Origin: Cognataquiflexum nitidum
Lineage (GTDB): Bacteria > Bacteroidota > Bacteroidia > Cytophagales > Cyclobacteriaceae
DNA length: 64,000 nt
Direction of reading: 5' to 3'
Assembly (NCBI RefSeq): GCF_022538055.1
Contig: NZ_JAKZAM010000019.1
Coordinates: 1-64,000 of the forward strand
This document shows, piece after piece, positions 8,002 to 17,240 of the stretch; within the stretch, counting starts at the first letter, position 1; each line of letters opens with the position of its first letter. Under the pieces are notes generated by a model. That model did no database searches. It saw nothing but the letters and a program-made list of their open reading frames with translations, and had not been told where the DNA came from. The position numbers and the translations under genes are program-made.

Positions 8002-8693
8002 ATCCCCAAAGTTCTTTCTACTGTAAAGCCTTCTCCAAATTTGACCATAATACTATGTCCAAACTCCCGAGAACGGGACTCAACAAAATCCAAAAATTCG
8101 GCTGATGAAATAAAACTCTGAGGCTCTTTGTTGTTGGGATCATAAAACTGGGACCTGAAAGCTTTGATACTTTCAATTTTTACCTCCCAAAAATCGGTTA
8201 TATCAACTACAAAATCCGGCTTGATATAATTATTTTGGATGTAATGGTAAATATATTTAGGTCTCCATGGATCTTGACTAATCCCTTCTAGAGTAGTTTC
8301 AATTTTTCTTAATCCACTCATAAAACAGGCATTGGAAGCCAGAGCACTTCCCTTCCCATGATCGGGATGCCTGTCTGTTATGGCATTTGCCAATACTACC
8401 TCAGGCTTATATTTTCTGATTATTTTTACTATTTCAAGTCTGTGGCTATCATCATCTTTAAAAAAAACATCTTTGAAACCCAGATTTTCCCTCACTGAAA
8501 TCCCTAAGATTTTAGAAGCCTCCTCAGATTCCTTAATTCTGATTTCAGGTGTACCTCTTGTACCCATTTCGCCTTTTGTAAGGTCAAGAATACCAACCTT
8601 ATACCCTTTGGAAATATGTGCGGCAATGGTTCCTGAACAAGCCAATTCAGCGTCGTCGGGATGTGCTGCAATCACGAGGATGTCCAATTTCAT
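7977..8693 (-). CDS. bshB1: Bacillithiol biosynthesis deacetylase BshB1
   Basis: A 238-residue zinc-dependent LmbE-like deacetylase. In bacillithiol synthesis it removes the acetyl group from GlcNAc-malate to give GlcN-malate. The zinc-binding motif AHPDDAEL lies at residues 10-17, a downstream DRHPDHGKGS supplies the third ligand and catalytic residues, and TKGEMGTRGTPEIR is typical of the BshB1 subfamily. Length and N-terminus fit the family. Cytophagales commonly make bacillithiol. No bshA or bshC is in this window. The gene's 3' end is part of a bidirectional terminator. The M23 peptidase gene upstream on the same strand is 37 bp away, so some co-transcription is possible. Confidence 0.94.
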   Translation of the reverse strand: MKLDILVIAAHPDDAELACSGTIAAHISKGYKVGILDLTKGEMGTRGTPEIRIKESEEASKILGISVRENLGFKDVFFKDDDSHRLEIVKIIRKYKPEVVLANAITDRHPDHGKGSALASNACFMSGLRKIETTLEGISQDPWRPKYIYHYIQNNYIKPDFVVDITDFWEVKIESIKAFRSQFYDPNNKEPQSFISSAEFLDFVESRSREFGHSIMVKFGEGFTVERTLGITDLFDLK

Positions 8694-8730
8694 AGTAATA
8701 GTACTAACTGATTTATAAAATACAAAATAC

Positions 8731-9765
8731 CTATTTGACTCTTAATCTCCTTCCAACCTTGAGGATAGTAGAGGTAGAAATACCATTCAGCCTAGTCAAG
8801 GTGCTCACCCTTACTCCATATCTTCTTGCGATAGAACTCAGCGTTTCACCACTTCTTACCCTATGATATATGGCCTCCTGGGTTTTGATCACATGGTCAA
8901 AACTAGATGAAGTGACATCATAGTATTGGCCTTTAATGCTTCCCAAATTAAAATCAAAAACTTCAGTAGGGTTGATAGAAAGTCCTTGAAACCTGATTTC
9001 GAAATGCAGGTGTGGCCCAGTACTTCTTCCGGTATTGCCTCCCAAACCAATTAATTCACCTGCTTTAACCTCCTGACCAACCTCGACCCGAAATTTTGAT
9101 AAATGACCATAAAGAGTCTCAAGCCCATTTTTATGCCTGACTACAACGTAGTATCCATAACCGTTCCTATCATAAGACCGAATCCTTACAATACCATCAA
9201 AGGAACTATATACAGGATCTCCAACATTTAACTTTAGATCCGTCCCATGGTGCCATCTATATCTTCTAAATCCAAACTCTGAAGTAATCCGGGTTTCATC
9301 TAATGGCATTTTCCAATCAGTTCCAAAAAAGGGATCAAACAACTTTATTTGAATAGTGTCTTTGAATTCTTTTGGGTTAAAATCATAAATATTGATTTTT
9401 TTGCTATCCCATGATGAATAATATTCAAATGCAGTAACCCAAATACTGTCAATCAATACCTGTTCGGAAACCTGTACTAACTGGTTTGTAGGTGCCCAAT
9501 CAAGAGATACGGTATCCTCCGCTACGATACTGAGCCTTTTTTTTAACTCAATAAAGTCCTTAAATAATAGAGAATCAGTGGATTTGGTTATATCCTGCAG
9601 GTATTTATCAGGATCAAAAAGTCTCAAATCCCTCAATAAAGGATTTGCTTTTGGTTTATCAGCGGATTTCTTCTTAATTATCTTTGGAAAATTTTGGGCA
9701 TGGGAATGAATTGATCCCATGCCCAAAAACACAAAAAACAATATCCAGAGACCTTTTATTTTCAT
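8731..9765 (-). CDS. M23 family metallopeptidase with C-terminal LysM domain
   Basis: A 344-residue exported cell-wall enzyme. It has a signal peptide (residues 1-23, ending SHAQ), then a lysine-rich linker and a region of unknown role. The M23 LytM-type endopeptidase core shows zinc ligands in WRHHGTDLKL, YGHLSKF and GPHLHFEIR. The C-terminus is one LysM repeat (YHRVRSGETLSSIARRYGV ... LKVGRRLRV) that binds peptidoglycan. All the metal ligands of active M23 enzymes seem present, so it is probably an active endopeptidase acting on peptide cross-links. It is close to trxB (10 bp upstream) on the same strand and may be transcribed with it. Confidence 0.93.
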   Translation of the reverse strand: MKIKGLWILFFVFLGMGSIHSHAQNFPKIIKKKSADKPKANPLLRDLRLFDPDKYLQDITKSTDSLLFKDFIELKKRLSIVAEDTVSLDWAPTNQLVQVSEQVLIDSIWVTAFEYYSSWDSKKINIYDFNPKEFKDTIQIKLFDPFFGTDWKMPLDETRITSEFGFRRYRWHHGTDLKLNVGDPVYSSFDGIVRIRSYDRNGYGYYVVVRHKNGLETLYGHLSKFRVEVGQEVKAGELIGLGGNTGRSTGPHLHFEIRFQGLSINPTEVFDFNLGSIKGQYYDVTSSSFDHVIKTQEAIYHRVRSGETLSSIARRYGVRVSTLTRLNGISTSTILKVGRRLRVK

Positions 9766-9774
9766 TTTTTCAAA

Positions 9775-10719
9775 TTATGCAGATTCTTTTGCAGCAAGAT
9801 ATCTTTCTGCGTCCAAAGCTGCCATGCATCCGGTTCCTGCAGCGGTAACGGCCTGTCTATAAATATGATCTTGGGCATCACCGCAAGCAAATACACTTTC
9901 TACGTTTGTCCTAGTGCTTCCGGGAATTGTCATAATGTAGCCATTTTCATCCATATCGATAATATTTTTGAAAATGTCTGTATTCGGTTGGTGTCCGATT
10001 GCCACAAAGAAACCAGTAATGGAAAGGTCCATAGATTCTTTAGTAACATTGTTAAATACCCTCACACCTTTTACTTCATCCTCTCCGAGTATTTCCTCTG
10101 TTTCAGTATTCCAAAGAACTTCAATTTTAGGATTGTTCAATACCCTCCTTTGCATGATCTGAGAAGCACGCATTTCATTTTTCCTTACCAGCATATATAC
10201 CTTACTACAGATATTTGCCAGATAAGACGCTTCTTCGCAAGCTGTATCCCCGGCACCTACTATCGCCACATCTTGTCCTCTAAAAAAAAATCCATCACAA
10301 ACTGCACAGGCAGATACTCCTCTTCCATTAAGTCGTGTTTCACTTTCAATCCCAAGCCATTTGGCTGAAGCCCCTGTAGATATAATTATAGTATCTGCAA
10401 GTACCTCATGTTGGTCATCCACGATTACTTTTCGAGGAAACGAAGTGAAATCAACCGCGGTTACTACTCCATATCTGACTTTGGTACCAAATCTTTCGGC
10501 TTGTTTTCTAAAGTCCTCCATCATTTCAGGTCCTTGTATTCCTTCAGGATAGCCCGGATAATTTTCTACATCTGTAGTTATTGTCAGTTGACCGCCGGGC
10601 TGACCACCTGTATACAAAACAGGATTTAGTCCCGCCCTTGAAGCATATATGGCTGCAGTATATCCGGCCGGTCCCGAACCAATTATCAAGACTTTGATTT
10701 TTTCAATTTCGGAAGTCAT
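9775..10719 (-). CDS. trxB: Thioredoxin-disulfide reductase
   Basis: A 314-residue FAD/NADPH flavoenzyme that reduces thioredoxin in the cytoplasm. Seen are the FAD-binding GSGPAGYTAAIYASRAG near the N-terminus, the redox-active CAVCDG, the NADPH-binding GAGDTACEEA and the C-terminal FACGDAQD. The frame is open further upstream to 10767, but MTSEIEKIKVLIIGSG starting at 10719 gives the normal N-terminus and length; the extra 16 residues are not family-like. It lies directly upstream of the M23/LysM gene. In organisms with bacillithiol it complements that low-molecular-weight thiol system, but here the two genes are only neighbours. Confidence 0.95.
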   Translation of the reverse strand: MTSEIEKIKVLIIGSGPAGYTAAIYASRAGLNPVLYTGGQPGGQLTITTDVENYPGYPEGIQGPEMMEDFRKQAERFGTKVRYGVVTAVDFTSFPRKVIVDDQHEVLADTIIISTGASAKWLGIESETRLNGRGVSACAVCDGFFFRGQDVAIVGAGDTACEEASYLANICSKVYMLVRKNEMRASQIMQRRVLNNPKIEVLWNTETEEILGEDEVKGVRVFNNVTKESMDLSITGFFVAIGHQPNTDIFKNIIDMDENGYIMTIPGSTRTNVESVFACGDAQDHIYRQAVTAAGTGCMAALDAERYLAAKESA

Positions 10720-10863
10720 TTGTTTGAATTTTTTGAAGTTGGCAAATTTTGTTAAAATCCCTTTCACAACAAAGTTAATGGGTGTTAAAATTCCCTAATA
10801 AGCTTATAAGAAGTGACGTTCAAGGAGTTAATTTTAAATATTTGCTTTGGTCGGTAATTAAAC

Positions 10864-10887
10864 AAAAAAAGGGGATAAATCCCCTTT
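10864..10887 (-). terminator. Rho-independent terminator of rpoD
   Basis: A 7-bp GC-centred stem (AAAGGGG at 10868-10874 with CCCCTTT at 10881-10887) is followed on the minus strand by a T run. It lies about 30 bp past the rpoD stop. Confidence 0.8.
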
Positions 10888-10915
10888 AATTTTTATTGAA
10901 ACTCTAAGAATAAAA

Positions 10916-11779
10916 TTAACCAAGGTAAGGCTTTAATGTTTTACTTCTAGAGGTATGTCTTAACCTCCTGATTGCCTTTTCTTTAATTTGTCTAACTCTT
11001 TCTCTGGTCAAGTTAAATTTCTCACCAATTTCTTCCAAAGTCATTGCATGCTCACCGTTCAAACCAAAATAAAGAGTGATGACATCAGCTTCTCTTTGTG
11101 TCAGTGTTGAAAGTGCACGCTGTACTTCCTTCCTAAGTGAGTCAGTCATCAATCCGTCGTCCGGTTTTTCATCCCCATCATTTTCAAGGACATCCAACAA
11201 ACTATTTTCTTCCCCCTGAACAAAAGGAGCATCCATAGATACATGTCTACCGGAGATTTTCATGGTATCTACCACCTCAGCTGCAGTCACTTCAAGGACT
11301 TCAGCCAATTCCTCCGGAGAAGGTTCTCTTTCAAACTTCTGTTCAAGTTCACTGAACGTTTTACTTATCTTATTCAATGAACCTACCCTGTTTAAGGGGA
11401 GCCTTACAATCCTTGATTGTTCCGCCAAAGCTTGAAGGATAGACTGCCGAATCCACCAAACAGCATAAGAAATAAACTTAAAACCTCTTGTTTCATCGAA
11501 TCTTTGGGCTGCTTTGATCAAACCGAGGTTTCCCTCATTGATCAAGTCACCCAATGAAAGGCCTTGGTTTTGATATTGTTTGGCTACAGAAACAACAAAT
11601 CGGAGGTTGGCCTTTGTAAGTTTTTCTAAAGCCAATTGATCGCCCTCTCTGATTCTTTTTGCGAGAACCACTTCCTCATCGGCTGTCAATAGATCTACTT
11701 TTCCAATCTCCTGTAGATATTTATCAAGGGACTGACTTTCCCTGTTGGTAATCTGTTTGCTAATTTTTAGCTGCCTCAT
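10916..11779 (-). CDS. rpoD: Primary RNA polymerase sigma factor (RpoD/SigA, short Bacteroidota type)
   Basis: A 287-residue sigma-70 factor. Region 1.2 shows [15 protein letters not shown], region 2 shows [20 protein letters not shown] and [13 protein letters not shown] (core binding and -10 recognition), region 3 shows [16 protein letters not shown] sequence, and region 4.2 shows [18 protein letters not shown] (-35 recognition). There is no long region 1.1, as is normal for the primary sigma of Bacteroidota, which is about 287 residues. This factor would recognise the TTG-N19-TAnnTTTG promoters found near the tRNA genes here. It is a single-gene unit with its own terminator, downstream of pnp on the same strand. 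Confidence 0.96.
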   Translation of the reverse strand: MRQLKISKQITNRESQSLDKYLQEIGKVDLLTADEEVVLAKRIREGDQLALEKLTKANLRFVVSVAKQYQNQGLSLGDLINEGNLGLIKAAQRFDETRGFKFISYAVWWIRQSILQALAEQSRIVRLPLNRVGSLNKISKTFSELEQKFEREPSPEELAEVLEVTAAEVVDTMKISGRHVSMDAPFVQGEENSLLDVLENDGDEKPDDGLMTDSLRKEVQRALSTLTQREADVITLYFGLNGEHAMTLEEIGEKFNLTRERVRQIKEKAIRRLRHTSRSKTLKPYLG

Positions 11780-11863
11780 TCAAGAATAAATTTTCAGTTA
11801 CGATTCAATTAATAACAGGAATCCAAATAAACAAAGTTCAAAATAATAAATACTCTATTGAAC

Positions 11864-14005
11864 TTAGTCGTTTTTATCAGATTTTTCTGGTTTTGGCAAT
11901 AATACTTTTCTGGAAAGTTTGAATTTTCCTGTTTTTTTATCCACATCGATAAGTTTAACCATTATTTCTTCACCCGGTTCGAGTACACCTTCCATATTCT
12001 CAAGTCTTTCCCACTTAATCTCAGAAATGTGAAGCAAACCATCTTTACCCGGCATAAATTCCACAAAAGCTCCAAATGGCATGATATTCTTTACTTTGCC
12101 AGTGTAAGTTTCTCCGATTTCCGGTTGGGCAACAATAGCCCTGATTCTTGAAATAGCGGCATTCATTGATTCCTGATTGTTTGAGAAAATATTGATTTTT
12201 CCCATATTATCCTTTTCTTCAATGATGATCGTGGCTCCGGTATCTTTTTGGATTTCTTGAATGACCTTTCCTCCTGGCCCGATCACTGCCCCGATAAGCT
12301 CCTTAGGAATACTCATCATAAATGACCTTGGAGTATGTGGCTTGAGATCAGGCTTAGGTGCCGAAATGGTCTTTTTTATTTCATCCATGATATGAAGCCT
12401 GCCTTCTTTGGCCTGATACAAAGCTTCTTTCAAAACGCTATAATCAAGGCCCTCTACCTTAAGGTCCATCTGACAGGCTGTGATTCCTTTTTCGGTACCA
12501 GTAACCTTGAAATCCATATCTCCCAAATGATCCTCATCTCCCAAAATATCGGAAAGAATGGAATATTTTCCTGTTTTTGCATCAGAGATCATTCCCATTG
12601 CTATTCCAGTTACCGGGGCTTTGATCTGAATCCCTGCATCCATCAAGGCCAAAGAACCTGCGCAAACTGTAGCCATGGAAGACGATCCATTTGATTCCAA
12701 AATATCAGATACAATTCTGATTGTATATGGATTCTCATCACCTGAAGGAAGGACTTTTTTCAAAGCTCTCATAGCAAGGTTGCCGTGACCAACTTCCCTT
12801 CTTCCAACTCCTCTGTTAGGCTTTACTTCACCTGTAGAAAAACCAGGGAAATTATAGTGAAGATAGAATTTGTTATATCCTGAAATCATTGCACCATCTA
12901 TCATCTGCTCGTCCATCTTGGTACCTAGAGTACAAGTGGTAATGGATTGGGTTTCACCCCTAGTGAATACTGCCGACCCATGAGCCGAAGGTAAATAGTC
13001 GATTACCGACCATATAGGCCTGATTTCATTCAGTTTTCTACCGTCCAATCTCTTTTTCTCATTCAAAGTCAGATTTCGGGCTGCTTCTTTATGGATTTTT
13101 GAAAAATATGGACCAATAAGGCTAGCTTCAAAACCATGCTCCTCCCCAAGAGAAGCAACAAATTCCTCTTTAACTGCTTTAATTAGATCATATCTTTCTG
13201 ATTTATTGGCAATCAATTTTGCCACTACCTCATAACATTTCCCGTATAATTCAGCATGCATTTTTTCATATAATGCAATATCTGACTTTTCGTGGTTGTA
13301 CTCTCTTTTCTTTTCTTTTCCAACAGCAATAGTCAGTTCCTTCTGAATAATACAGTGTTTCTTTATCTCTTCATGGGCAAACTGAAGGGCTTCTACCATT
13401 TCATCCTCAGATATTTCATTAGCTTCACCTTCTACCATCAGAATATATTCTTCAGAACCTGCAACTATAAACTCCAATGAAGCAACTTCTAACTGGGCTG
13501 GTGTAGGATTGATGATCAACTTTCCGTCAATTTTTCCAACTCTTACTTCAGAAATCGGTCCATTAAAAGGAATATCGGATACTGCTAAAGCAGCCGAGGC
13601 GGCAAGACCTGCAAGACAATCCGGAAGAACTTCTGAATCTGCAGACATCAATGTTATGCCAATTTGGGTGTCAGCATGATAATCATCGGGAAATATAGGT
13701 CTGATAGCCCTGTCTACTATCCGGCTGATCAATATTTCATAGTCGGAAAGCCTTCCTTCTCTTTTCAAAAAACCTCCGGGGATCTTACCGGATGCAGCAA
13801 ATTTTTCTTGATAATCGACAGACATCGGAAGAAAATCAACTCCCTCGGTTACTTCCTTTTTAGAAACAACAGTGGCCAGCAACATGGCTTTTCCCATGCG
13901 GACAACAACTGCTCCATCGGCTTGTTTTGCCAATGCGCCTGTTTCAATAATGATCTCTCTACCATCCTCAAGGATAATAGATTTAGAAATTACGTTTGGT
14001 AACAT
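11864..14005 (-). CDS. pnp: Polyribonucleotide nucleotidyltransferase (PNPase)
   Basis: A 713-residue 3'-5' phosphorolytic exoribonuclease. Order of domains: RNase PH 1 (about residues 10-140), an all-helical linker domain, RNase PH 2 (about 325-540), a KH domain ([17 protein letters not shown]) and an S1 domain ([17 protein letters not shown]). The catalytic half includes FTRGETQSI and [16 protein letters not shown]. It degrades mRNA in the cytoplasm, often within a degradosome-like complex. It lies downstream of rpsO on the same strand, the conserved rpsO-pnp order, but a strong terminator sits between them, so pnp either has its own promoter or depends on read-through. Confidence 0.97.
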   Translation of the reverse strand: MLPNVISKSIILEDGREIIIETGALAKQADGAVVVRMGKAMLLATVVSKKEVTEGVDFLPMSVDYQEKFAASGKIPGGFLKREGRLSDYEILISRIVDRAIRPIFPDDYHADTQIGITLMSADSEVLPDCLAGLAASAALAVSDIPFNGPISEVRVGKIDGKLIINPTPAQLEVASLEFIVAGSEEYILMVEGEANEISEDEMVEALQFAHEEIKKHCIIQKELTIAVGKEKKREYNHEKSDIALYEKMHAELYGKCYEVVAKLIANKSERYDLIKAVKEEFVASLGEEHGFEASLIGPYFSKIHKEAARNLTLNEKKRLDGRKLNEIRPIWSVIDYLPSAHGSAVFTRGETQSITTCTLGTKMDEQMIDGAMISGYNKFYLHYNFPGFSTGEVKPNRGVGRREVGHGNLAMRALKKVLPSGDENPYTIRIVSDILESNGSSSMATVCAGSLALMDAGIQIKAPVTGIAMGMISDAKTGKYSILSDILGDEDHLGDMDFKVTGTEKGITACQMDLKVEGLDYSVLKEALYQAKEGRLHIMDEIKKTISAPKPDLKPHTPRSFMMSIPKELIGAVIGPGGKVIQEIQKDTGATIIIEEKDNMGKINIFSNNQESMNAAISRIRAIVAQPEIGETYTGKVKNIMPFGAFVEFMPGKDGLLHISEIKWERLENMEGVLEPGEEIMVKLIDVDKKTGKFKLSRKVLLPKPEKSDKND

Positions 14006-14070
14006 ACAATTTTGTAAATAATAATAAGTGTAGAATAGTTATAAAAGTAAGGCTTAAAATCAGGGGTAAA

Positions 14071-14103
14071 TAAAAAAGTAAGGTTCTCCCATGAGAACCT
14101 TAC
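14071..14103 (-). terminator. Rho-independent terminator of rpsO
   Basis: A perfect 11-bp stem (14078-14088 with 14093-14103) with a 4-nt loop and a T-rich tail on the minus strand. It lies 11 bp past the rpsO stop, between rpsO and pnp. Confidence 0.88.
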
Positions 14104-14114
14104 ATTGAATCGAG

Positions 14115-14390
14115 TTATTTTCTAATTCCTAATTCGGTGATAATAGCTCTATATCTTTCGATATCATTATTAATAAGGTAATTGAGGAGACTTCTTCTTT
14201 TACCTACTAATTTCAAAAGACCAAGTCTTGAAGAGTGATCTTTTTTGTTTGTTTTCAAGTGGTCGGTCAAATGCTGGATTCTGAAAGTGAATAGAGCGAT
14301 CTGTGATTCCGGAGAACCAGTGTCGGTTTCAGCTTTTAACCTGCCATGATTTTTAAACAACTCCGCTTTTTTCTCTGATGTTAAATACAT
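14115..14390 (-). CDS. rpsO: 30S ribosomal protein S15
   Basis: A 91-residue ribosomal protein, the usual length. It binds the central domain of 16S rRNA and helps form the 30S platform. Family sequence is clear: [20 protein letters not shown] in the first half and [20 protein letters not shown] in the second. It lies upstream of pnp and downstream of the LptF/G permease on the same strand. A terminator directly follows it. Confidence 0.98.
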   Translation of the reverse strand: MYLTSEKKAELFKNHGRLKAETDTGSPESQIALFTFRIQHLTDHLKTNKKDHSSRLGLLKLVGKRRSLLNYLINNDIERYRAIITELGIRK

Positions 14391-14455
14391 GCCTAGTTAA
14401 TTAATTATATTTTAAAACAGGTACAAAGGTAAAGCTTATAATCGAATTTCAAAAA

Positions 14456-16330
14456 TCAAGACCGAGTTTTAGTGGTTTTATACGAAAATTTGGCTTTAAT
14501 TCTTTTGAAAAAATCAACATAAATCTCGGGTTCAAACAATCTGGCATCTTTCCTTGCTTGCCTAAGGAAAAAGAACCCAAACGGCAACAAAACCAAATTT
14601 GAAAACCAAGTTCCAAAAACAGAGTTGGTGACTCCTTCTTTGGCCCATTTTTCACCTGTAATAGTCAACATGTAAAACAAAATAAAGAAGATGATTGACA
14701 ACAAAACGGGCATACCCAATCCCCCTTTTTTTATAATAGCCCCGAGAGGTGCTCCTATCATAAACATCACGATACAAGCAAATGCTGTAGTGTATTTTTG
14801 ATACCATGCTATTTCAAACCTTCTGAACTCCCGTTCCAAGGCATCGATCTGGGTTAACTTTGTGCTAAAATTGTTTTTTATGGTTCGGGCATTGTTCATC
14901 CCGACTGTAGCGGCTTTTGACTTGTAATCTCCCTTTAAAATAATTGAGTCTAGTGCTGCTCTTTTTTCATCAGAAAAAGTTAGGGATATTTGGGTTGAAG
15001 CGGTTTTTTTCAGGGAATCTTGGATCTCAATATTGCTGCCTTGATCGGAAGTAAGGGTAATAGAATCGAGGTCACTTACCAACCTGTTTAATTTCAGAAG
15101 CTTCCTGTTTATATTCTTTTTCTGTCCCGTAGTTTCTAAATTTCCCAAAGTATCAACAGAAACTACAATTTCTTTATTAGATATCTCCTTATTTATATCA
15201 ATCAGGTCCGGATTAGCATCTTTTTCAAATACCAATTCCTTACCCAATGTAGATACTGAATCTTTATCAGAATATGATCCCTGATTTAATGAATCCAAAG
15301 CTTTTGAAGCTATCAAGTTTATATTTTCTTCAGTTTTTTTTTGCAAAACAGCCTTTGCAATTTTAACAGAATCATCTCTTTCTTTCCTTTTTACCACCTC
15401 AATCGGTGGAGTCAATTTTCTTTCTCTAGTAAAGTATGGATAAGAAGATTCAGTATTAAGAAAATTATAATAGACTATCTGATTAATTTCAGAGTTCATA
15501 GAATCTAGACCCAATTTTAGTTGGGCGATATTTTTTATCGACCTGTTGGTGGACCATAAGTCCTCAGGAGTTCTGTTTAACTGAAAAGAGGCAAGATCAA
15601 ATACTATCTGATTTTCTGAAAAAGTTGTCCTACTTAGGTCAACCGGTTTTTCACTGATTCCCCTTTGAGATCTGGATTCCTCGTAACTGACTCCACTATA
15701 CAAAGTCAATTTCATGTAGTTGTCGTTAAAAAAAGGCTCCATTCTCCCAGAATCAGCCATAATCACATTGATATTTCCCTGCCCCTCAGAGTGGTTGTAG
15801 ATAATGATATCGTTCAACCTTATTTCATCGAGTTTTTTATTGACCTTGATACTGTAATTCGGAATTCCATTGTAAAAAACACCTTCTTTGATATCAAGCG
15901 CAGGAGACTTCATTCTGATATCGTACAGCAATCCAAATGTTTTGAGATTTACTTTTGGTACCAGATAATTATTTGATAGGAATGCAGCAACAGTAAGTAA
16001 CAATACAAAAACGCCAATTGGCACAAGTGCCCTGACTAAAGATATCCCCGCACCCTTCAAGGCAGTAAGTTCAAAATGCTCTCCAAGATTACCAAAAGTC
16101 ATCAGGGCTGAAAGAAGAACAGCCAATGGTAAGGCCATTGGCGAAATACTGATAACAAAATAAGAAAAAAGCTCCATGTATATCCAAAAACTCAGGCCTT
16201 TACCAAAGATTTCATCAAAATACTTGAGCATGTTCACAGTGAGTAGAATAAAATCTACCACCACAAAGGTCAAAAAGAAGGGTCCTATAAAAGACCCCAA
16301 AATCAATTTATCTATTTTTTTCATTAACAA
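14456..16330 (-). CDS. LptF/LptG family permease (YjgP/YjgQ)
   Basis: A 624-residue inner-membrane protein of the lipopolysaccharide export ABC transporter (LptB2FG), which pulls LPS from the inner membrane toward LptC. Three or so transmembrane helices at the N-terminus (KLILGSFIGPFFLTFVVVDF, then FVISISPMALPLAVLLSALM) and three at the C-terminus (FACIVMFMIGAPLGAIIKKG, VLLSIIFFILFYMLTI) frame a periplasmic domain. The domain is much longer than in proteobacterial LptF/G (about 360 residues in all): roughly residues 130-500 lie between the helix sets, with a serine/aspartate/lysine-rich insert. This long form is known in Bacteroidota. The frame begins MLMKKIDK; the third-codon ATG at 16324 is an equally good start. 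Confidence 0.9.
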   Translation of the reverse strand: MLMKKIDKLILGSFIGPFFLTFVVVDFILLTVNMLKYFDEIFGKGLSFWIYMELFSYFVISISPMALPLAVLLSALMTFGNLGEHFELTALKGAGISLVRALVPIGVFVLLLTVAAFLSNNYLVPKVNLKTFGLLYDIRMKSPALDIKEGVFYNGIPNYSIKVNKKLDEIRLNDIIIYNHSEGQGNINVIMADSGRMEPFFNDNYMKLTLYSGVSYEESRSQRGISEKPVDLSRTTFSENQIVFDLASFQLNRTPEDLWSTNRSIKNIAQLKLGLDSMNSEINQIVYYNFLNTESSYPYFTRERKLTPPIEVVKRKERDDSVKIAKAVLQKKTEENINLIASKALDSLNQGSYSDKDSVSTLGKELVFEKDANPDLIDINKEISNKEIVVSVDTLGNLETTGQKKNINRKLLKLNRLVSDLDSITLTSDQGSNIEIQDSLKKTASTQISLTFSDEKRAALDSIILKGDYKSKAATVGMNNARTIKNNFSTKLTQIDALEREFRRFEIAWYQKYTTAFACIVMFMIGAPLGAIIKKGGLGMPVLLSIIFFILFYMLTITGEKWAKEGVTNSVFGTWFSNLVLLPFGFFFLRQARKDARLFEPEIYVDFFKRIKAKFSYKTTKTRS

Positions 16331-16400
16331 TTATTACCACTTCAAAGAATTCTAACGGCAAAGGTTAAAAATATTTTCAAAAGAAAAGAAAATACACTGT

Positions 16401-16796
16401 TTAACCACCGATAATTTCTTTGAGAGAATGAATCAAACTTTCCCAAATAGACTCCAACTCTTCATCATCATAGGAATCACTGTAATCAATGACTTTCAAA
16501 AACATGGTTTGGGTAAGTTCGTTCTCATCCACTTTAAATTCTATAAAGGAATTGTCTTTCTCTTCCGGGTTAGCGGGATCAAAAAATTCAAACTTCACAT
16601 GGATATTTGTCCTAAGAGCTGTAATTCTTGCATAATGGTCTTCACCATCAAAATGAAACTTATAGGTCTTATCTTCATTGATATTCACATCATCTGCAAA
16701 CCATTCAGCCAATCCGCTAGCCGTACTTAAATATGGAAATAAAATTTTCCTGGAAGTATTGATTTGATAATCAGCAACAAACTTATTTTTCACCAT
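16401..16796 (-). CDS. START-like/SRPBCC domain protein
   Basis: A 131-residue cytoplasmic protein with the pattern of the START-like (SRPBCC, AHSA1-type) fold. It starts KFVADYQINTSRKILFPYLS, has SGLAEWFADDVNI, where AHSA1 proteins typically read 'the client is shifted into W', then beta strands, and ends in an amphipathic helix (LESIWESLIHSLKEIIGG). This short version is conserved in Bacteroidota next to housekeeping genes. The ligand or partner is unknown. It is upstream of the LptF/G gene on the same strand by 70 bp and may share its transcript. Confidence 0.82.
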   Translation of the reverse strand: MVKNKFVADYQINTSRKILFPYLSTASGLAEWFADDVNINEDKTYKFHFDGEDHYARITALRTNIHVKFEFFDPANPEEKDNSFIEFKVDENELTQTMFLKVIDYSDSYDDEELESIWESLIHSLKEIIGG

Positions 16797-16845
16797 TTTT
16801 ACTTTAATTTAGTTAACAAAAAGTCACTTTTTTTGGAACATTTTG

Positions 16846-16877
16846 TTTGCAATTCAAGACTTAAGAACTCATATTTG
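16846..16877 (+). promoter_or_regulatory. Probable promoter of the tRNA-Met locus
   Basis: TTTG (16846-16849), a 20-nt spacer and CATATTTG (16870-16877) fit the Bacteroidota promoter form TTTG-N19-21-TAnnTTTG except for C in place of the first T. Transcription would start near 16884, just before the first degenerate tRNA copy, and run through the second degenerate copy into intact tRNA-Met. Confidence 0.5.
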
Positions 16878-16888
16878 CAATCCGATTT

Positions 16889-16980
16889 GGAAAGGTAGCG
16901 CATCCCGATAGCTATCGGGAGGTTTGAATAAAGGATTCCTATCCACCAAGGCAATAAGGGGTTCTAAACCAAACCGATTA
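16889..16980 (+). pseudogene. Degenerate tRNA-Met copy 1, D arm replaced by a palindrome
   Basis: GGAAAGGTAGC aligns with the 5' end of tRNA-Met (GGCGAGGTAGC). The D arm is replaced by the perfect palindrome TCCCGATAGCTATCGGGA. After that AAAGGATTCCTATCC and AAGGGGTTC follow the anticodon arm and T arm, with a decayed version of the TCCGCCGCGGCGGA insert between them. The acceptor 3' strand is lost. No functional tRNA can form. Confidence 0.6.
16903..16920. repeat. Perfect 18-bp palindrome TCCCGATAGCTATCGGGA
   Basis: The sequence is identical to its own reverse complement. It sits where the D arm of degenerate tRNA copy 1 should be. An imperfect copy is at 4600-4617, and half of it lies in the tRNA-Thr remnant. 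Confidence 0.85.
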
Positions 16981-17011
16981 TGTACCCTTCCATTACCAAA
17001 TAATATTACCT

Positions 17012-17088
17012 GGCAAGGTAGTTCAGTTTGTTAGAGCGAAGGATTCATATCCGCCGCGGCGGACAGGGGTTCCGATCTAAACTGATAG
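17012..17088 (+). pseudogene. Degenerate tRNA-Met copy 2 with the TCCGCCGCGGCGGA palindrome
   Basis: GGCAAGGTAGTTCAG and TTAGAGCGAAGGATTCATA align with tRNA-Met from the acceptor through the anticodon CAT. The 3' side of the anticodon arm is replaced by the 14-bp palindrome at 17050-17063, and CAGGGGTTC of the T arm follows. The 3' acceptor strand no longer pairs. The 5' flank ATTACCTGGC is shared with the intact tRNA-Met, so the copy includes some leader sequence. Confidence 0.75.
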
Positions 17089-17116
17089 TACCTGTTCATT
17101 TCCTTAATCATTACCT

Positions 17117-17190
17117 GGCGAGGTAGCTCAGTTGGTTAGAGCGCAGGATTCATAACCCTGAGGTCAGGGGTTCAACTCCCCTCCTCGCTA
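17117..17190 (+). tRNA. tRNA-Met (anticodon CAT)
   Basis: A complete 74-nt cloverleaf. The acceptor is GGCGAGG/CCTCGCT (G1-T72 wobble, the rest Watson-Crick) with discriminator A, the D arm is GCTCAGTTGGTTAGAGC, the anticodon loop TTCATAA has CAT, and the T arm is AGGGGTTCAACTCCCCT. CCA is not encoded. It lacks initiator features, so it is elongator Met; an Ile2 (lysidine) identity cannot be fully excluded. Two degenerate copies precede it, and a terminator, GIY-YIG genes and 3' half copies follow. Confidence 0.95.
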
Positions 17191-17195
17191 CTCTT

Positions 17196-17223
17196 AGCTT
17201 CTCCTTGTGAGAAGCTTTTTTTA
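17196..17223 (+). terminator. Terminator after tRNA-Met
   Basis: AGCTTCTC (17196-17203), loop CTTGT, GAGAAGCT (17209-17216), then a T run. It begins 6 nt after the tRNA and lies before the first GIY-YIG ORF. Identical copies follow the two tRNA 3' fragments. Confidence 0.88.
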
Positions 17224-17240
17224 TTTCAATTCTTTTTGAG

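Noticed and set aside
10719..10767. Longer N-terminus of TrxB
   Set aside because: The added 16 residues are not family-like; MTSEIEKIKVLIIG gives the usual start.
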